This document shows positions 1-8,395 of a stretch of DNA of 64,000 bases, piece by piece. Source of the DNA: Ruminococcus albus AD2013. Lineage in GTDB: Bacteria > Bacillota > Clostridia > Oscillospirales > Ruminococcaceae. Both the position numbers and the translations under genes were made by a program. The DNA lies in the NCBI RefSeq assembly GCF_000526775.1, contig NZ_JAGS01000001.1:3162001-3226000 (forward strand), given 5' to 3'. Numbering within the stretch: position 1 is the first letter of the stretch; each line of letters opens with the position of its first letter. The notes beneath the pieces were generated by a model, which was given only the letters and a program-made list of their open reading frames with translations, did not search any database and was not told the origin of the DNA.

Positions 1-912
1 GATGAAGCCATAGCTGTCGATGACCTTTTTCAGGGTATCCACATAGCGTTTTGCGGCGTTGGAAAGTCCTGTGCGGCTGTTCTCTATCCAGCCCAACAGC
101 ATATCTTCATCGGTGACGAGAGGAACGGCGGTTATGGTGCCGCTGTTGATATCACTGCCCAGCACGCCGCTGGATATGGTATAGCCGTTGAGTCCGCCTA
201 AGAGATTGAACAGCGTTGCGCGGTCGCTTACGTGTATCTGCTTTTTGAATGTTCGGGTACTGCATATCTCTTCGGAGAAATAGAAGGAATTCAGCTGACC
301 CTGCTCGAAGCATACAAAGGGGTAGTCTTCAAGCTGTTCATAGGTGACCTGCTTTTCCTTTGCGAGGGGGTGTTCCTTACTGATGAAAACGTGGGGGTCG
401 GCGCGGAAAAGGGGGTGGAAGACCAGATTGTTCTCTTTCAGCAGTTTGAGTATCACCTTGCGGTTGAAGTCGTTGATGAACAGTATACCCACCTCGCTGT
501 TGAGGTCTTTGACATCTTCGATTATCTCGCCTGTGCGGGTCTCGCGGAGGGTGTACTCATAGGATTCGTGGTCAAGCTCGGAGAGCATTATCACGAAAGC
601 TTCAACTGCAAAGGCGTAATGCTGGGTGGATATGGAGCATATCCTTTTTATCTTTTTGTCGCCCGAGTAGTGGGCTTCAAGGAGTTCAGCCTGCTCGACT
701 ACCTGTCTTGCATAGCTGAGAAACTCGGTGCCCTCGGAAGACAGTGTCATACCTCTTGGGGTGCGGCGGAATATCTCGATGCCAAGCTCTTTTTCAAGCT
801 CCTTTACGGCGTTTGAAAGGCTGGGCTGGGAGATATACAGCTGTTTTGCGGCTTCGCTGAGAGAGCCGCAGTTCACGATGGTTATTACATATTTAAGCTG
901 CTGTAATGTCAT
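1..912 (-). CDS. LysR-family transcriptional regulator (3' end cut by window edge)
   Basis: The frame opens at ATG 912-910 and runs without a stop to base 1, giving 304 residues; LysR proteins are usually about 290-310 residues, so nearly all of it is present. The first ~60 residues are a LysR winged helix-turn-helix (LQQLKYVITIVNCGSLSEAA, then SQPSLSNAVKELEKELG and a FRRTPRGMTLS wing). The rest is the periplasmic-binding-protein-like effector domain. It starts only 18 bases after the stop of the YfhO-type gene on the same strand, so the two are probably one transcript. The effector cannot be told from sequence. LysR proteins normally act as DNA-binding tetramers that regulate a neighbouring gene; here the left-hand neighbour lies outside the window. 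Confidence 0.9.
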   Translation of the reverse strand, partial: MTLQQLKYVITIVNCGSLSEAAKQLYISQPSLSNAVKELEKELGIEIFRRTPRGMTLSSEGTEFLSYARQVVEQAELLEAHYSGDKKIKRICSISTQHYAFAVEAFVIMLSELDHESYEYTLRETRTGEIIEDVKDLNSEVGILFINDFNRKVILKLLKENNLVFHPLFRADPHVFISKEHPLAKEKQVTYEQLEDYPFVCFEQGQLNSFYFSEEICSTRTFKKQIHVSDRATLFNLLGGLNGYTISSGVLGSDINSGTITAVPLVTDEDMLLGWIENSRTGLSNAAKRYVDTLKKVIDSYGFI

Positions 913-930
913 TGAGTTTACGCCTCCTAA

Positions 931-3588
931 TTATTCCTCGGCGGTGAGGTGAACTATCACGGGTACGATATATACTGCCGCAAACACTGCCGCGCATGCA
1001 GTCATGACAGCCCACATGAGGGCTTTTGAAGCCTTTTCGGGGACTTTCAGTTTTTTGCTGATAACGAAGTGCCAGAGTATGCAGAGGACAGTGCCTGCAA
1101 GGCTCATGAATAAGCCTGCGATGAATCCCTTGGGTATTGCGGTGACGGTGATATCGTTCTCGCCGTCGGTGAGTTCAACTGCGGTGAGGTCGCCGAGGAC
1201 CCTTATGCAGGGGGCGGACTTTCCGTTGATGCGGACTTTCAGACCGTCGGTGTAGGGTACATTTATCAGGCAGTACTGTCCTGCGCTTGCGTTAATGGTG
1301 CCTGTGAGTTTTCCGCCTTTGCGGGTGAAGCCCACTGTCTGGGCGGCTTCGGCGGCAGCTCTGAGTTTATCGGTATCTATTGCAGTTACGCCGAGGGAAC
1401 GCATATCGGCATCCTTTTTGACCTTGGCTGTTATTGTGACGGTTTCGTTCTCAAATTCGCCCAGTTTCTGCAAACCGTTGAATTCGCCGCTTGGGTAGTT
1501 TGTCTTTATCATACTGCCGTTGACTAAGATATCGAAACTGCCGTCGATATCACTGCCGAGGGATACCTGCGGACGGTCAAAAGCATCGAAGTAGAGAGAC
1601 TGTCTGCCGCTTATATCGAGGGTGAGTTCAAGGGTATCGCCGTTTGTTACGGTATAGCCGCTTCCGTTCTCGGCACCCTCAAATGCATAGGCTTTTACTG
1701 CATCTTCGGTGAGAACGTTATCGCAGATGAACTGCTGTATCTCGCTTCTGGTCATATCGGGGAGCTCGCCTTCGATGGCTGAGATATCGCCGATGATAAC
1801 GCCGGAGGGGAGATAAGCGCTGTTTTCTGTGATGGAGTAATCTCCGTTGGAGTATACCGCGTTTTCGGCATCGCCGCGTACTATCTGATACTTTATGCTC
1901 ATTAGCATATCTGTGAGTTCGGTGCCGCCGTAGCTGCCTACGTCCATCCAGTTTGAGGACACGCCCATGCGTTTCATCATGAACATATAATCCTGACTGT
2001 TAAGAGAGGTATAATGGCTTATGGAGCCGTATCCGAGAGTGCCCACAAGGTTTACGTAAAACAGCTTGCCGTCGGTCTTTACACGGAACAGTTCTTCGTC
2101 CTCTATCCTGTCGGCGAGGTCATAGACTTTATTCTGGTCGGCTGCACGCTCGGGGTAGTTCACCACGGGGGTGGTCAGGTATATCCTGACGTTTGCAAAG
2201 GATTCGCAGAGGATAAGTGCGGTGCAGATAATGGAAAGTGTTCTTGTGCTGAGATACCCTTTGCGGTAAAGCAGGAGCATAACTGCGGACATTGCCGACA
2301 TCAGCAGGAACATTGTAACGCATACCTGAAGCGAGTTTCTGTCACCCCAGAGTGAGCTTGTATATTTACTTGCGGTCTCGCGGTTTTTGCGGATAAATTC
2401 GGTGACCAGGTCAATGAAAAAGTATGTCAGCACCAGTGCGGGTATGAGCACCGCGGCATGGTCGGTGAGTTTGTTTTCACGGAAAAGTGTATCCCTGTCT
2501 TCGAGGTACATGGCGGTGCATACCACCAGCATGAATACGGTGATAAAGCCGAAACGCGAGGGGAATGACATATAGCTTCCCGTATGCCACATGAGGTTGA
2601 TGGGCTCAACGATTATCGGGATAAGGGTGAGGAATGCCAGTACCAGATAATTGCTCAGTTTTCGGCTGCGGGGCTTGCCGTCGCATGAGAAGAAGAATAC
2701 TGCCGTCAGCACGAATGCCGAACAGAGAACGGTGGGCAGTACGGTCTCGTATGCGGTGAGGAAGCCTTTGCTTTTTATGGAACTGAAAAATTCGTCCTTG
2801 ACTCTGCCGCTTTGGGTATACTGCAAAAGGCTTGGCAGCCAGACAACGGCTGTCAGCAGGGCAGCCATGACCGAGCCTGCGGCAAATCTTACAGCGGTCT
2901 CTCCGCCCGAACTTTCGCGGCGGACGGCGCAGAGGGCAAGTCCGATAAATAGCATTATGAATATGACTGCCATATATCCGATATAGTAGTTTACCGCCAT
3001 CATCGCGGCGAGCACGAGGGTATAGGGCAGGACACGCTTTTTCTCGCAGAGCATTTCAAGGGTCAGCAGCATCAGCGGGAAAAGGTACATCATATCCAGC
3101 CAGATAACGTTCTGATAGTAAAGAAGACCGTAGCCGCAAAGACCGTAAAGTGTGCCGAGGGCGGCTATCCATACGGGATAGAGCTTTTTGCGGGTCTTAT
3201 AAAGGTACAGGGAGGCTGTACCGCCGCATACCATCAGTTTCAGCATTATGAGGATATTTGCAAAGTACAGCATATCCGTCTTTTTTATGAATACCACAAG
3301 GAATGAGAAAGGGCTTGCAAGGAAGAAGAATATCACCGCCCACATATTCATGCCTGCGGCGTTGTTGAAATTCAGGAATACTCCGTCCTTGCCTGCCAGC
3401 ATATCTTTGAAATCTATCAGCAGAGGGACTACCTGCTGTATCATATCTCCCCATGCTGCGGTGCCTTTGCCGAAAGGAAATGCACCGTCAAGTTTATAGG
3501 CGTACAATATCACTGCCATGATAAGCAGCGGTGCCGAAAATACCGTCAGCAGCGCCGCGGGAAGTTTTTGCTTTTTTGTTTTTTCCAT
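931..3588 (-). CDS. YfhO-family multi-pass membrane protein
   Basis: An 885-residue integral membrane protein. The first ~490 residues hold about a dozen hydrophobic segments, starting with one at roughly residues 12-30, and an early loop with GTAAWGDMIQQ and FNNAAGMNMW, the pattern of the YfhO family (PF09586), which has the architecture of GT-C glycosyltransferases. A large extracytoplasmic region follows (about 490-810) and two more hydrophobic segments close the protein (about 820-840 and 855-878). In Gram-positive bacteria YfhO homologues glycosylate lipoteichoic acid or other surface polymers; a surface-glycan role is inferred by family. The start has a GAGGT ribosome site. A minus-strand promoter lies at 3659-3687. 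The LysR gene follows immediately downstream. Confidence 0.85.
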   Translation of the reverse strand: MEKTKKQKLPAALLTVFSAPLLIMAVILYAYKLDGAFPFGKGTAAWGDMIQQVVPLLIDFKDMLAGKDGVFLNFNNAAGMNMWAVIFFFLASPFSFLVVFIKKTDMLYFANILIMLKLMVCGGTASLYLYKTRKKLYPVWIAALGTLYGLCGYGLLYYQNVIWLDMMYLFPLMLLTLEMLCEKKRVLPYTLVLAAMMAVNYYIGYMAVIFIMLFIGLALCAVRRESSGGETAVRFAAGSVMAALLTAVVWLPSLLQYTQSGRVKDEFFSSIKSKGFLTAYETVLPTVLCSAFVLTAVFFFSCDGKPRSRKLSNYLVLAFLTLIPIIVEPINLMWHTGSYMSFPSRFGFITVFMLVVCTAMYLEDRDTLFRENKLTDHAAVLIPALVLTYFFIDLVTEFIRKNRETASKYTSSLWGDRNSLQVCVTMFLLMSAMSAVMLLLYRKGYLSTRTLSIICTALILCESFANVRIYLTTPVVNYPERAADQNKVYDLADRIEDEELFRVKTDGKLFYVNLVGTLGYGSISHYTSLNSQDYMFMMKRMGVSSNWMDVGSYGGTELTDMLMSIKYQIVRGDAENAVYSNGDYSITENSAYLPSGVIIGDISAIEGELPDMTRSEIQQFICDNVLTEDAVKAYAFEGAENGSGYTVTNGDTLELTLDISGRQSLYFDAFDRPQVSLGSDIDGSFDILVNGSMIKTNYPSGEFNGLQKLGEFENETVTITAKVKKDADMRSLGVTAIDTDKLRAAAEAAQTVGFTRKGGKLTGTINASAGQYCLINVPYTDGLKVRINGKSAPCIRVLGDLTAVELTDGENDITVTAIPKGFIAGLFMSLAGTVLCILWHFVISKKLKVPEKASKALMWAVMTACAAVFAAVYIVPVIVHLTAEE

Positions 3589-3658
3589 AGTGACCTCACA
3601 TTATCTGTTTATCGCTTATGCGTACTGACGTTTTAAAGCACTGCACGCATACTATATA

Positions 3659-3687
3659 ATTATAATGCCGAAGCAGTAAAAAGTCAA
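3659..3687 (-). promoter_or_regulatory. SigA-type promoter of the YfhO-like gene
   Basis: On the minus strand TTGACT (3687-3682) and TATAAT (3664-3659) are separated by 17 bases. The promoter fires toward the YfhO-like gene that starts at 3588 and probably also serves the LysR gene behind it. Confidence 0.75.
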
Positions 3688-3736
3688 CCGAGGCGGATAA
3701 GAATGATGAAATTTCGGTGAAATATACAGCTTTTGG

Positions 3737-3765
3737 TTGTTTATTGGGGAGATAGGTGCTATAAT
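3737..3765 (+). promoter_or_regulatory. Promoter of first cyclophilin lipoprotein gene
   Basis: TTGTTT (3737-3742), 17-base spacer, TATAAT (3760-3765) with an extended -10 TG. The preceding ~35 bases (from about 3703, containing ATGAAATTTCGGTGAAATA) are repeated almost exactly before the second cyclophilin gene at about 4598. Confidence 0.75.
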
Positions 3766-3829
3766 TTAAAATGGTAATAATACACGGACTGTTCTTTGGG
3801 GCGGTCTGAAATGAAAGGGAATGAAAAGT

Positions 3830-4555
3830 ATGAAAAGAAACAGGTTAACAAAGGCGCTGAAAGTTATGGCACTGACGGCGGTTCTGACACTGACCTGCGG
3901 GGTGTTTGCTTCGTGCGGGAACACACATGAAAACGAGGGTAGTCCGAAGGCTTCCGATGACAGGAGTACTGCGGTGCAGAAAAGCGAGGATATTATCACC
4001 TCTGCCGATGAGGATATAACAGTTGGCAGCTTTGTGATCACACTACGTGAGGACAAGGCGCCTATTACCTGTCAGAACTTTAAAAAGCTGGTGAACAGTG
4101 GTTTCTATGACGGACTGACATTCCACCGTGTAATGGACGGTTTCATGGCACAGGGCGGAGATCCCGAGGGTACAGGTGTCGGCGGTTCGGGGGAGCATAT
4201 CAAGGGCGAATTCAGCAATAACGGCGTTGAGAATGACCTTAAACACGTAAGAGGTACGGTATCAATGGCAAGGTCACAGGAAATGGACAGTGCTTCAAGC
4301 CAGTTCTTTATCTGCTACAAAGACTGTAATGATCTTGACGGAAATTATGCGGCTTTCGGCGAGGTATCTGAGGGCATGGAAGTTGTTGACAGATTCCTCA
4401 ACTGCGAAAGGACACTGAACGAAATAAACGAGCTTGCTTCTCCCGTATACCCCATAACCATCACACAGGCTGAGATGATATCTGCTGATGCTGAGGGGCA
4501 TGAAAGAGCGATGTTTACTGTTGAATTTAAAGAGGTCGAGAATAATAAAGCGTAG
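3830..4555 (+). CDS. Cyclophilin-type peptidyl-prolyl isomerase, lipoprotein
   Basis: A predicted lipoprotein of 241 residues: basic N-terminus (MKRNRLTK), hydrophobic stretch and lipobox FASC with Cys about residue 29, then a Ser/Asp-rich linker and one cyclophilin domain from about residue 65. Hallmarks seen are FHRVMDGFMAQGGDPEGTG (catalytic Arg, Phe, Gln) and SSQFFICY; the Trp of cyclophilin A is replaced. It should catalyse cis-trans isomerisation of X-Pro bonds in exported proteins on the outer face of the membrane. Start choice: the AAAGGGA ribosome site (3814-3820) touches the in-frame ATG at 3821 but is nine bases from the ATG at 3830, so 3830 is preferred. The next gene is a two-domain paralogue. 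Confidence 0.92.
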   Translation: MKRNRLTKALKVMALTAVLTLTCGVFASCGNTHENEGSPKASDDRSTAVQKSEDIITSADEDITVGSFVITLREDKAPITCQNFKKLVNSGFYDGLTFHRVMDGFMAQGGDPEGTGVGGSGEHIKGEFSNNGVENDLKHVRGTVSMARSQEMDSASSQFFICYKDCNDLDGNYAAFGEVSEGMEVVDRFLNCERTLNEINELASPVYPITITQAEMISADAEGHERAMFTVEFKEVENNKA

Positions 4556-4630
4556 CTTGGCAGCGGTCTCCGAAAAGTCAGCCGCAGTAAGGTGGAATGA
4601 TGAAATTTCGGTGAAATATACAGCTTTTGG

Positions 4631-4659
4631 TTGATTTTTCAGAAGATAGGTGCTATAAT
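4631..4659 (+). promoter_or_regulatory. Promoter of second cyclophilin lipoprotein gene
   Basis: TTGATT (4631-4636), 17-base spacer, TATAAT (4654-4659), extended -10 TG. It is a duplicate of the promoter at 3737-3765, including about 35 bases upstream, so the gene and its control region were copied together. Confidence 0.75.
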
Positions 4660-4724
4660 TGAAAAGCGACAATAATATAGTGACCGCTTTAATCAGCGGT
4701 AATTAATGAAAGGAATTGAAAAAG

Positions 4725-5960
4725 GTGAAAAGAAACAGGATAACCAAGGCGCTGAAAGTTATGGCGCTGACAGTGGCTATGACACTGACTTGCGGTGCTT
4801 TCGCTTCATGCGGTAACACTGACAAAAAGGACAGTTCAAAGGCTTCTGATGACAAGGGTGCTGCGGCACAGACCAACAACGGCGGAGATGACGTTACCAG
4901 CGGTGACGAGGATATCTCGGAGAACAGCTTCGTTATCACACTGCGCGAGGACAAGGCTCCCCTGACCTGCGAGAATTTTGAAAAGCTGGTAGACAGCGGA
5001 TTCTACGATGGAGTAACATTCCACAGAGTAGTGGCAAACTTCATGGCACAGGGCGGCGACCCTGAGGGCACAGGCGCAGGCGGCTCGGGCGAGAACATCA
5101 AGGGCGAGTTCAGCAATAACGGTGTCGAGAATGACCTCAAGCACGTAAGAGGTACAGTATCCATGGCGAGATCACAGGATAACGACAGTGCTTCAAGCCA
5201 GTTCTTCATCTGTTACAGAGACTGCGATTTCCTTGACGGCAACTATGCGGCATTCGGTGAGGTATCACAGGGCATGGAAGTTGTTGAAAGATTCCTCAAC
5301 TGCGACAGAACGCTGAATCAGAACAATGAGCTTGCTTCTCCCGTAAAGCCTATAACCATCACATCGGCTAAGATGATCTCTGCTGATGCTGACGGTCACG
5401 ACAGAGCGCTGTTCACTGTTGATTTCACAGAGAGAGAGTTCAAGGAAGGCACATTCACAATGACCCTCCACGCTGACAAGGCACCTATCACCTGTGAGAA
5501 CTTCAAAAATCTGGTAAGCGAGGGCTTCTATGACGGTCTGACATTCCACCGCGTTGTTGACGACTTTATGGCACAGGGCGGCGACCCTGAGGGAACAGGC
5601 ATGGGCGGTTCCGATAAGACCATCAAGGGTGAGTTCAGCGATAACGGCGTTGATAACGATCTGAAGCACGTTCGCGGCACTGTTTCGATGGCGAGATCAA
5701 GTGATCCTGACAGCGCTTCCAGCCAGTTCTTCATCTGCTATACCGATTGCGACTACCTTGACGGTCAATATGCAGCATTCGGTGAAGTTACCGAGGGTAT
5801 GGACGTTGTAGACGGCTTCACAACAGTATCCCGCGGCTACACAGACGGCCAGTACGCAGAGCTTTCTGTTCCCGGCACACCTATCACCATCATCAAGGCT
5901 GAGATGGTAGACCCCGATGAGAACGGCAATGACAGAGTTAAGTTCACTGTAAAGTACTGA
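4725..5960 (+). CDS. Two-domain cyclophilin-type peptidyl-prolyl isomerase, lipoprotein
   Basis: A 411-residue lipoprotein with lipobox FASC and two complete cyclophilin domains in tandem, about residues 60-225 and 238-405. Each has the FHRV...FMAQGGDPEGTG and SSQFFICY motifs. The N-terminal third is closely similar to the single-domain paralogue just upstream, so a gene duplication followed by internal domain duplication is the simplest history. Start: a ribosome site AAAGGA (4709-4714) is only one base before an in-frame TTG at 4716 but ten bases before the GTG at 4725, which also aligns with the start of the paralogue; GTG 4725 is therefore chosen. It probably acts in folding of exported proteins. 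A strong hairpin follows the stop. Confidence 0.92.
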   Translation: MKRNRITKALKVMALTVAMTLTCGAFASCGNTDKKDSSKASDDKGAAAQTNNGGDDVTSGDEDISENSFVITLREDKAPLTCENFEKLVDSGFYDGVTFHRVVANFMAQGGDPEGTGAGGSGENIKGEFSNNGVENDLKHVRGTVSMARSQDNDSASSQFFICYRDCDFLDGNYAAFGEVSQGMEVVERFLNCDRTLNQNNELASPVKPITITSAKMISADADGHDRALFTVDFTEREFKEGTFTMTLHADKAPITCENFKNLVSEGFYDGLTFHRVVDDFMAQGGDPEGTGMGGSDKTIKGEFSDNGVDNDLKHVRGTVSMARSSDPDSASSQFFICYTDCDYLDGQYAAFGEVTEGMDVVDGFTTVSRGYTDGQYAELSVPGTPITIIKAEMVDPDENGNDRVKFTVKY

Positions 5961-5974
5961 TACACAAAAACACA

Positions 5975-6045
5975 AAGGCACTTCCGATATTACGGGAGTG
6001 CCTTATATTACAGCGAAAACCGGCAGACTGTTCGTCCGCCGGTTT
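5975..6045. terminator. Pair of terminator hairpins between convergent genes
   Basis: The first hairpin (5975-6004; arms beginning AAGGCACT and ending AGTGCCTT) follows the cyclophilin gene. The second (6017-6045; AAACCGGC / GCCGGTTT with a T-run on the plus strand and A-run before it) can work in both directions and also ends the dockerin gene read from the right. Confidence 0.75.
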
Positions 6046-6064
6046 TTGTGTTATGATATCATGA

Positions 6065-8017
6065 TCACTGTGCGATCAGCTTTTTGCCCTTTACGTGAGC
6101 TGCTATTTTGGTTATATCGGTGACAGATATCTTGCCGTCGCGGTTAATGTCTGCGCGTGCAAACTGTTCGGAATTAAGGAGCTTTTTGCCTTTGACATGA
6201 GCCGCTGTCAGTGTGATGTCGGTAATGTTTATGCTGCCGCTGCCGTTTACATCACCTAGAATATCATCGGGTTCGGAGACCTTTTTCAGATACTTGAGGG
6301 TGACATCGCCTGCAGGCATAACGAAGCTTGTTTCTCTGTCAGATTCGTTGCCGAATGTAACGCCCGATAGCATACCGTCCCATCTGTCGAAAGTATAGGC
6401 TTCGCCCAGATAGCATACATATATCTCATCGCCTTCCACAGCACTGAGTGAGAGTGAATTTACTGTCATATTATAGAGGTATATGTTTTCGTCTATGTAG
6501 ATATTGTAGATGGTCTTGTCTGTGGGCTGAACGTTGAAACTCTGACTGAATATAAATGAGTCTTCTTCATCAAGATAATAAGCCTGGATATAATAGTCTG
6601 ATGCTTCTGTGCCATCAAGCTGTATCGATCTGGCATTGCTATCCAGAGTTTTGTAGTAAGCACCGTCTTCCCAGAGTTCAAGCTTTGCGGGCTTGAAGTT
6701 GGTGTCCCATTCCAGGTTCATCGTTTCGCCTGTGTGGATATATCCGCCTATGGGTTCAACGGTGAACTCGGGTGCTACGGAGTGGAAAACTGCGCTGTCA
6801 ACATAATCTTCTGCGCCTGCACCGTAGTATGCCCTTATGCGGTAATCGGCTGTTGAACAGTTGCCGAACCATTCAGCGGCGCTGACAAAATTCGTTCTGG
6901 GGTCATCAGTGGAGAAGTAGCAGTTGTTGTCCCAGATGAACTCGGTCTCAAGAGGAACGAAATTGGTCGCCCATGAAAGTTCGGTGATATTGTCCGAGGT
7001 TATATCCATATCATTGGGCTGTTTTGTGAAGCGGCGCGATGGGTTTGCCTTTACAATATGGAATATCTCGGAATCGATGCTTTCGGCAGGTGCAGAATCA
7101 TTGCTTTCGTAATAAGCCCTTATGAAGAGGTCAGTGCCTGTGTATGATTCGGAAATGGGTGCTGTGGCTTTATAATCGGGGTTGTAATTTGCGGGACTGG
7201 TATATATTTTTTTGCCGTTGCTGTATACCTCGAACTTTTTGCATGGGAAGTTAAGGGCTGCGCACACAACGGTCTCTTTTTCGCCTTCGGGAATGACGGT
7301 GTTCTGTACATATCCGTCAAAAAGGGGTATAAACGGCATTTCAACAAAGGTAGATGCTTCAACATATTCATCGGAATTGATGCCATAGTAGAAACGGACT
7401 TTGTAAGTTTTCCAGGCATCTTCCATATCAAGATGTAATTTAAATTTGGTCCCGCTGATCTGTGCATCATAGCTGAATTCTGTGCCTGAATATACTTTTA
7501 CCTGAATGGGATGGAAGTTTGCTTCAAATACTGCGTCGGCTGTGTTGGTATCTCTTGAAAGGACAGTAACTTCGGATGACACGGTGACTTCGTAGGTGAT
7601 AACAGTGAATATTTCGGTGTCGATAAATTCAGTATCGGAGTAGTATACCCTGAATTTAAGCTCTTTACCTCCCATGCTGCGGGTGATCTCCGCATTTACT
7701 ATCTGCGGGTCTTCGGGGTTTGCGGCTATCTCGGTGAGAACTTCGCCGTCGCTTTCGATAAGCTGGGCTTTTTTGTACGCAAAGGATACTGCTGCGGTGG
7801 CAAGACCCGTTTCCAGATTGCCGAGGACTATATCGCTTGGCTGGTAGAAGAAATAATAGGGCTCGATCCCCGTAATCTCATAACCGAGGGGATCGCTGCC
7901 GACATTGTTATCTGCGCTTGTTGTCAGAACTGTTGATGGCAGCAGTGTCAGTGCCATGGCAGCCGACATTACAGTGCTCAGGATACGTTTTTTGGTGTTT
8001 TTGTGTGTGGTTTGCAT
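6065..8017 (-). CDS. Secreted dockerin protein with repeated Ig-like modules
   Basis: A 650-residue exported protein. Residues 1-37 are a Sec signal peptide (cleavage near TTSADN). Residues ~45-500 hold about five degenerate modules of ~95 residues, each with an NF.P motif and a closing pattern like YRIRAYYG...D..IFH, suggesting beta-sandwich repeats. Residues ~505-580 resemble a divergent InlB B-repeat (FDRWDGMLSG...SFVMPAGDVTLKY). The C-terminus (~585-650) is a type I dockerin with two calcium loops, GDVNGSGSINITD and ADINRDGKISVTD, each followed by AAHVKGKK. It should attach to a cohesin-bearing scaffold or surface protein. No catalytic domain is recognisable, so the role may be adhesion or substrate binding. 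AAAGGAGGAG is the ribosome site. Confidence 0.88.
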   Translation of the reverse strand: MQTTHKNTKKRILSTVMSAAMALTLLPSTVLTTSADNNVGSDPLGYEITGIEPYYFFYQPSDIVLGNLETGLATAAVSFAYKKAQLIESDGEVLTEIAANPEDPQIVNAEITRSMGGKELKFRVYYSDTEFIDTEIFTVITYEVTVSSEVTVLSRDTNTADAVFEANFHPIQVKVYSGTEFSYDAQISGTKFKLHLDMEDAWKTYKVRFYYGINSDEYVEASTFVEMPFIPLFDGYVQNTVIPEGEKETVVCAALNFPCKKFEVYSNGKKIYTSPANYNPDYKATAPISESYTGTDLFIRAYYESNDSAPAESIDSEIFHIVKANPSRRFTKQPNDMDITSDNITELSWATNFVPLETEFIWDNNCYFSTDDPRTNFVSAAEWFGNCSTADYRIRAYYGAGAEDYVDSAVFHSVAPEFTVEPIGGYIHTGETMNLEWDTNFKPAKLELWEDGAYYKTLDSNARSIQLDGTEASDYYIQAYYLDEEDSFIFSQSFNVQPTDKTIYNIYIDENIYLYNMTVNSLSLSAVEGDEIYVCYLGEAYTFDRWDGMLSGVTFGNESDRETSFVMPAGDVTLKYLKKVSEPDDILGDVNGSGSINITDITLTAAHVKGKKLLNSEQFARADINRDGKISVTDITKIAAHVKGKKLIAQ

Positions 8018-8126
8018 ATTGATTTCTCCTCCTTTGGATATATATGATTTATATTACGTACATACGGACAGCAGACCGATCATGCTCTTTTATGGATCAG
8101 TTATGCAGTTGCTGTAACTTGAATTA

Positions 8127-8155
8127 ATTATATCACACATTGTTCAAAGAGTCAA
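8127..8155 (-). promoter_or_regulatory. Promoter of the 650-residue dockerin gene
   Basis: Minus strand TTGACT (8155-8150), 17-base spacer, TATAAT (8132-8127), about 110 bases before the start at 8017. Confidence 0.75.
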
Positions 8156-8179
8156 CAAAAAATAATAATCCAACAATGC

Positions 8180-8208
8180 TTGACAAACTGATAATGATGT
8201 GCTATAAT
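8180..8208 (+). promoter_or_regulatory. Consensus promoter of typA
   Basis: TTGACA (8180-8185), exactly 17 bases, TATAAT (8203-8208), with an extended -10 TG. The ~185-base leader contains a GC-rich hairpin (about 8223-8241, CCTTGCGC / GCGCAGG). The promoter is back to back with that of the dockerin gene. Confidence 0.85.
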
Positions 8209-8395
8209 ATATTGTCTGAAAGTGACCTTGCGCTGAGCGCAGGGTTATTTTGCTGTTTGGGGCATTTCGTTAAATTGCACGTTACAGTGCCCTCAGAAGA
8301 GTCTTAAATTATTGAAGATTAGACTCAATTAAAAAAATGGGAATAAATAGGTAATAGGTAGGAAAAAACTTCTGCAAAAAATGGGAGGAAGAAAA

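Noticed and set aside
8381..8395. TypA start at the upstream ATG 8381
   Set aside because: The ATG overlaps the GGAGGAA ribosome site of the start at 8396, which matches the usual TypA N-terminus.
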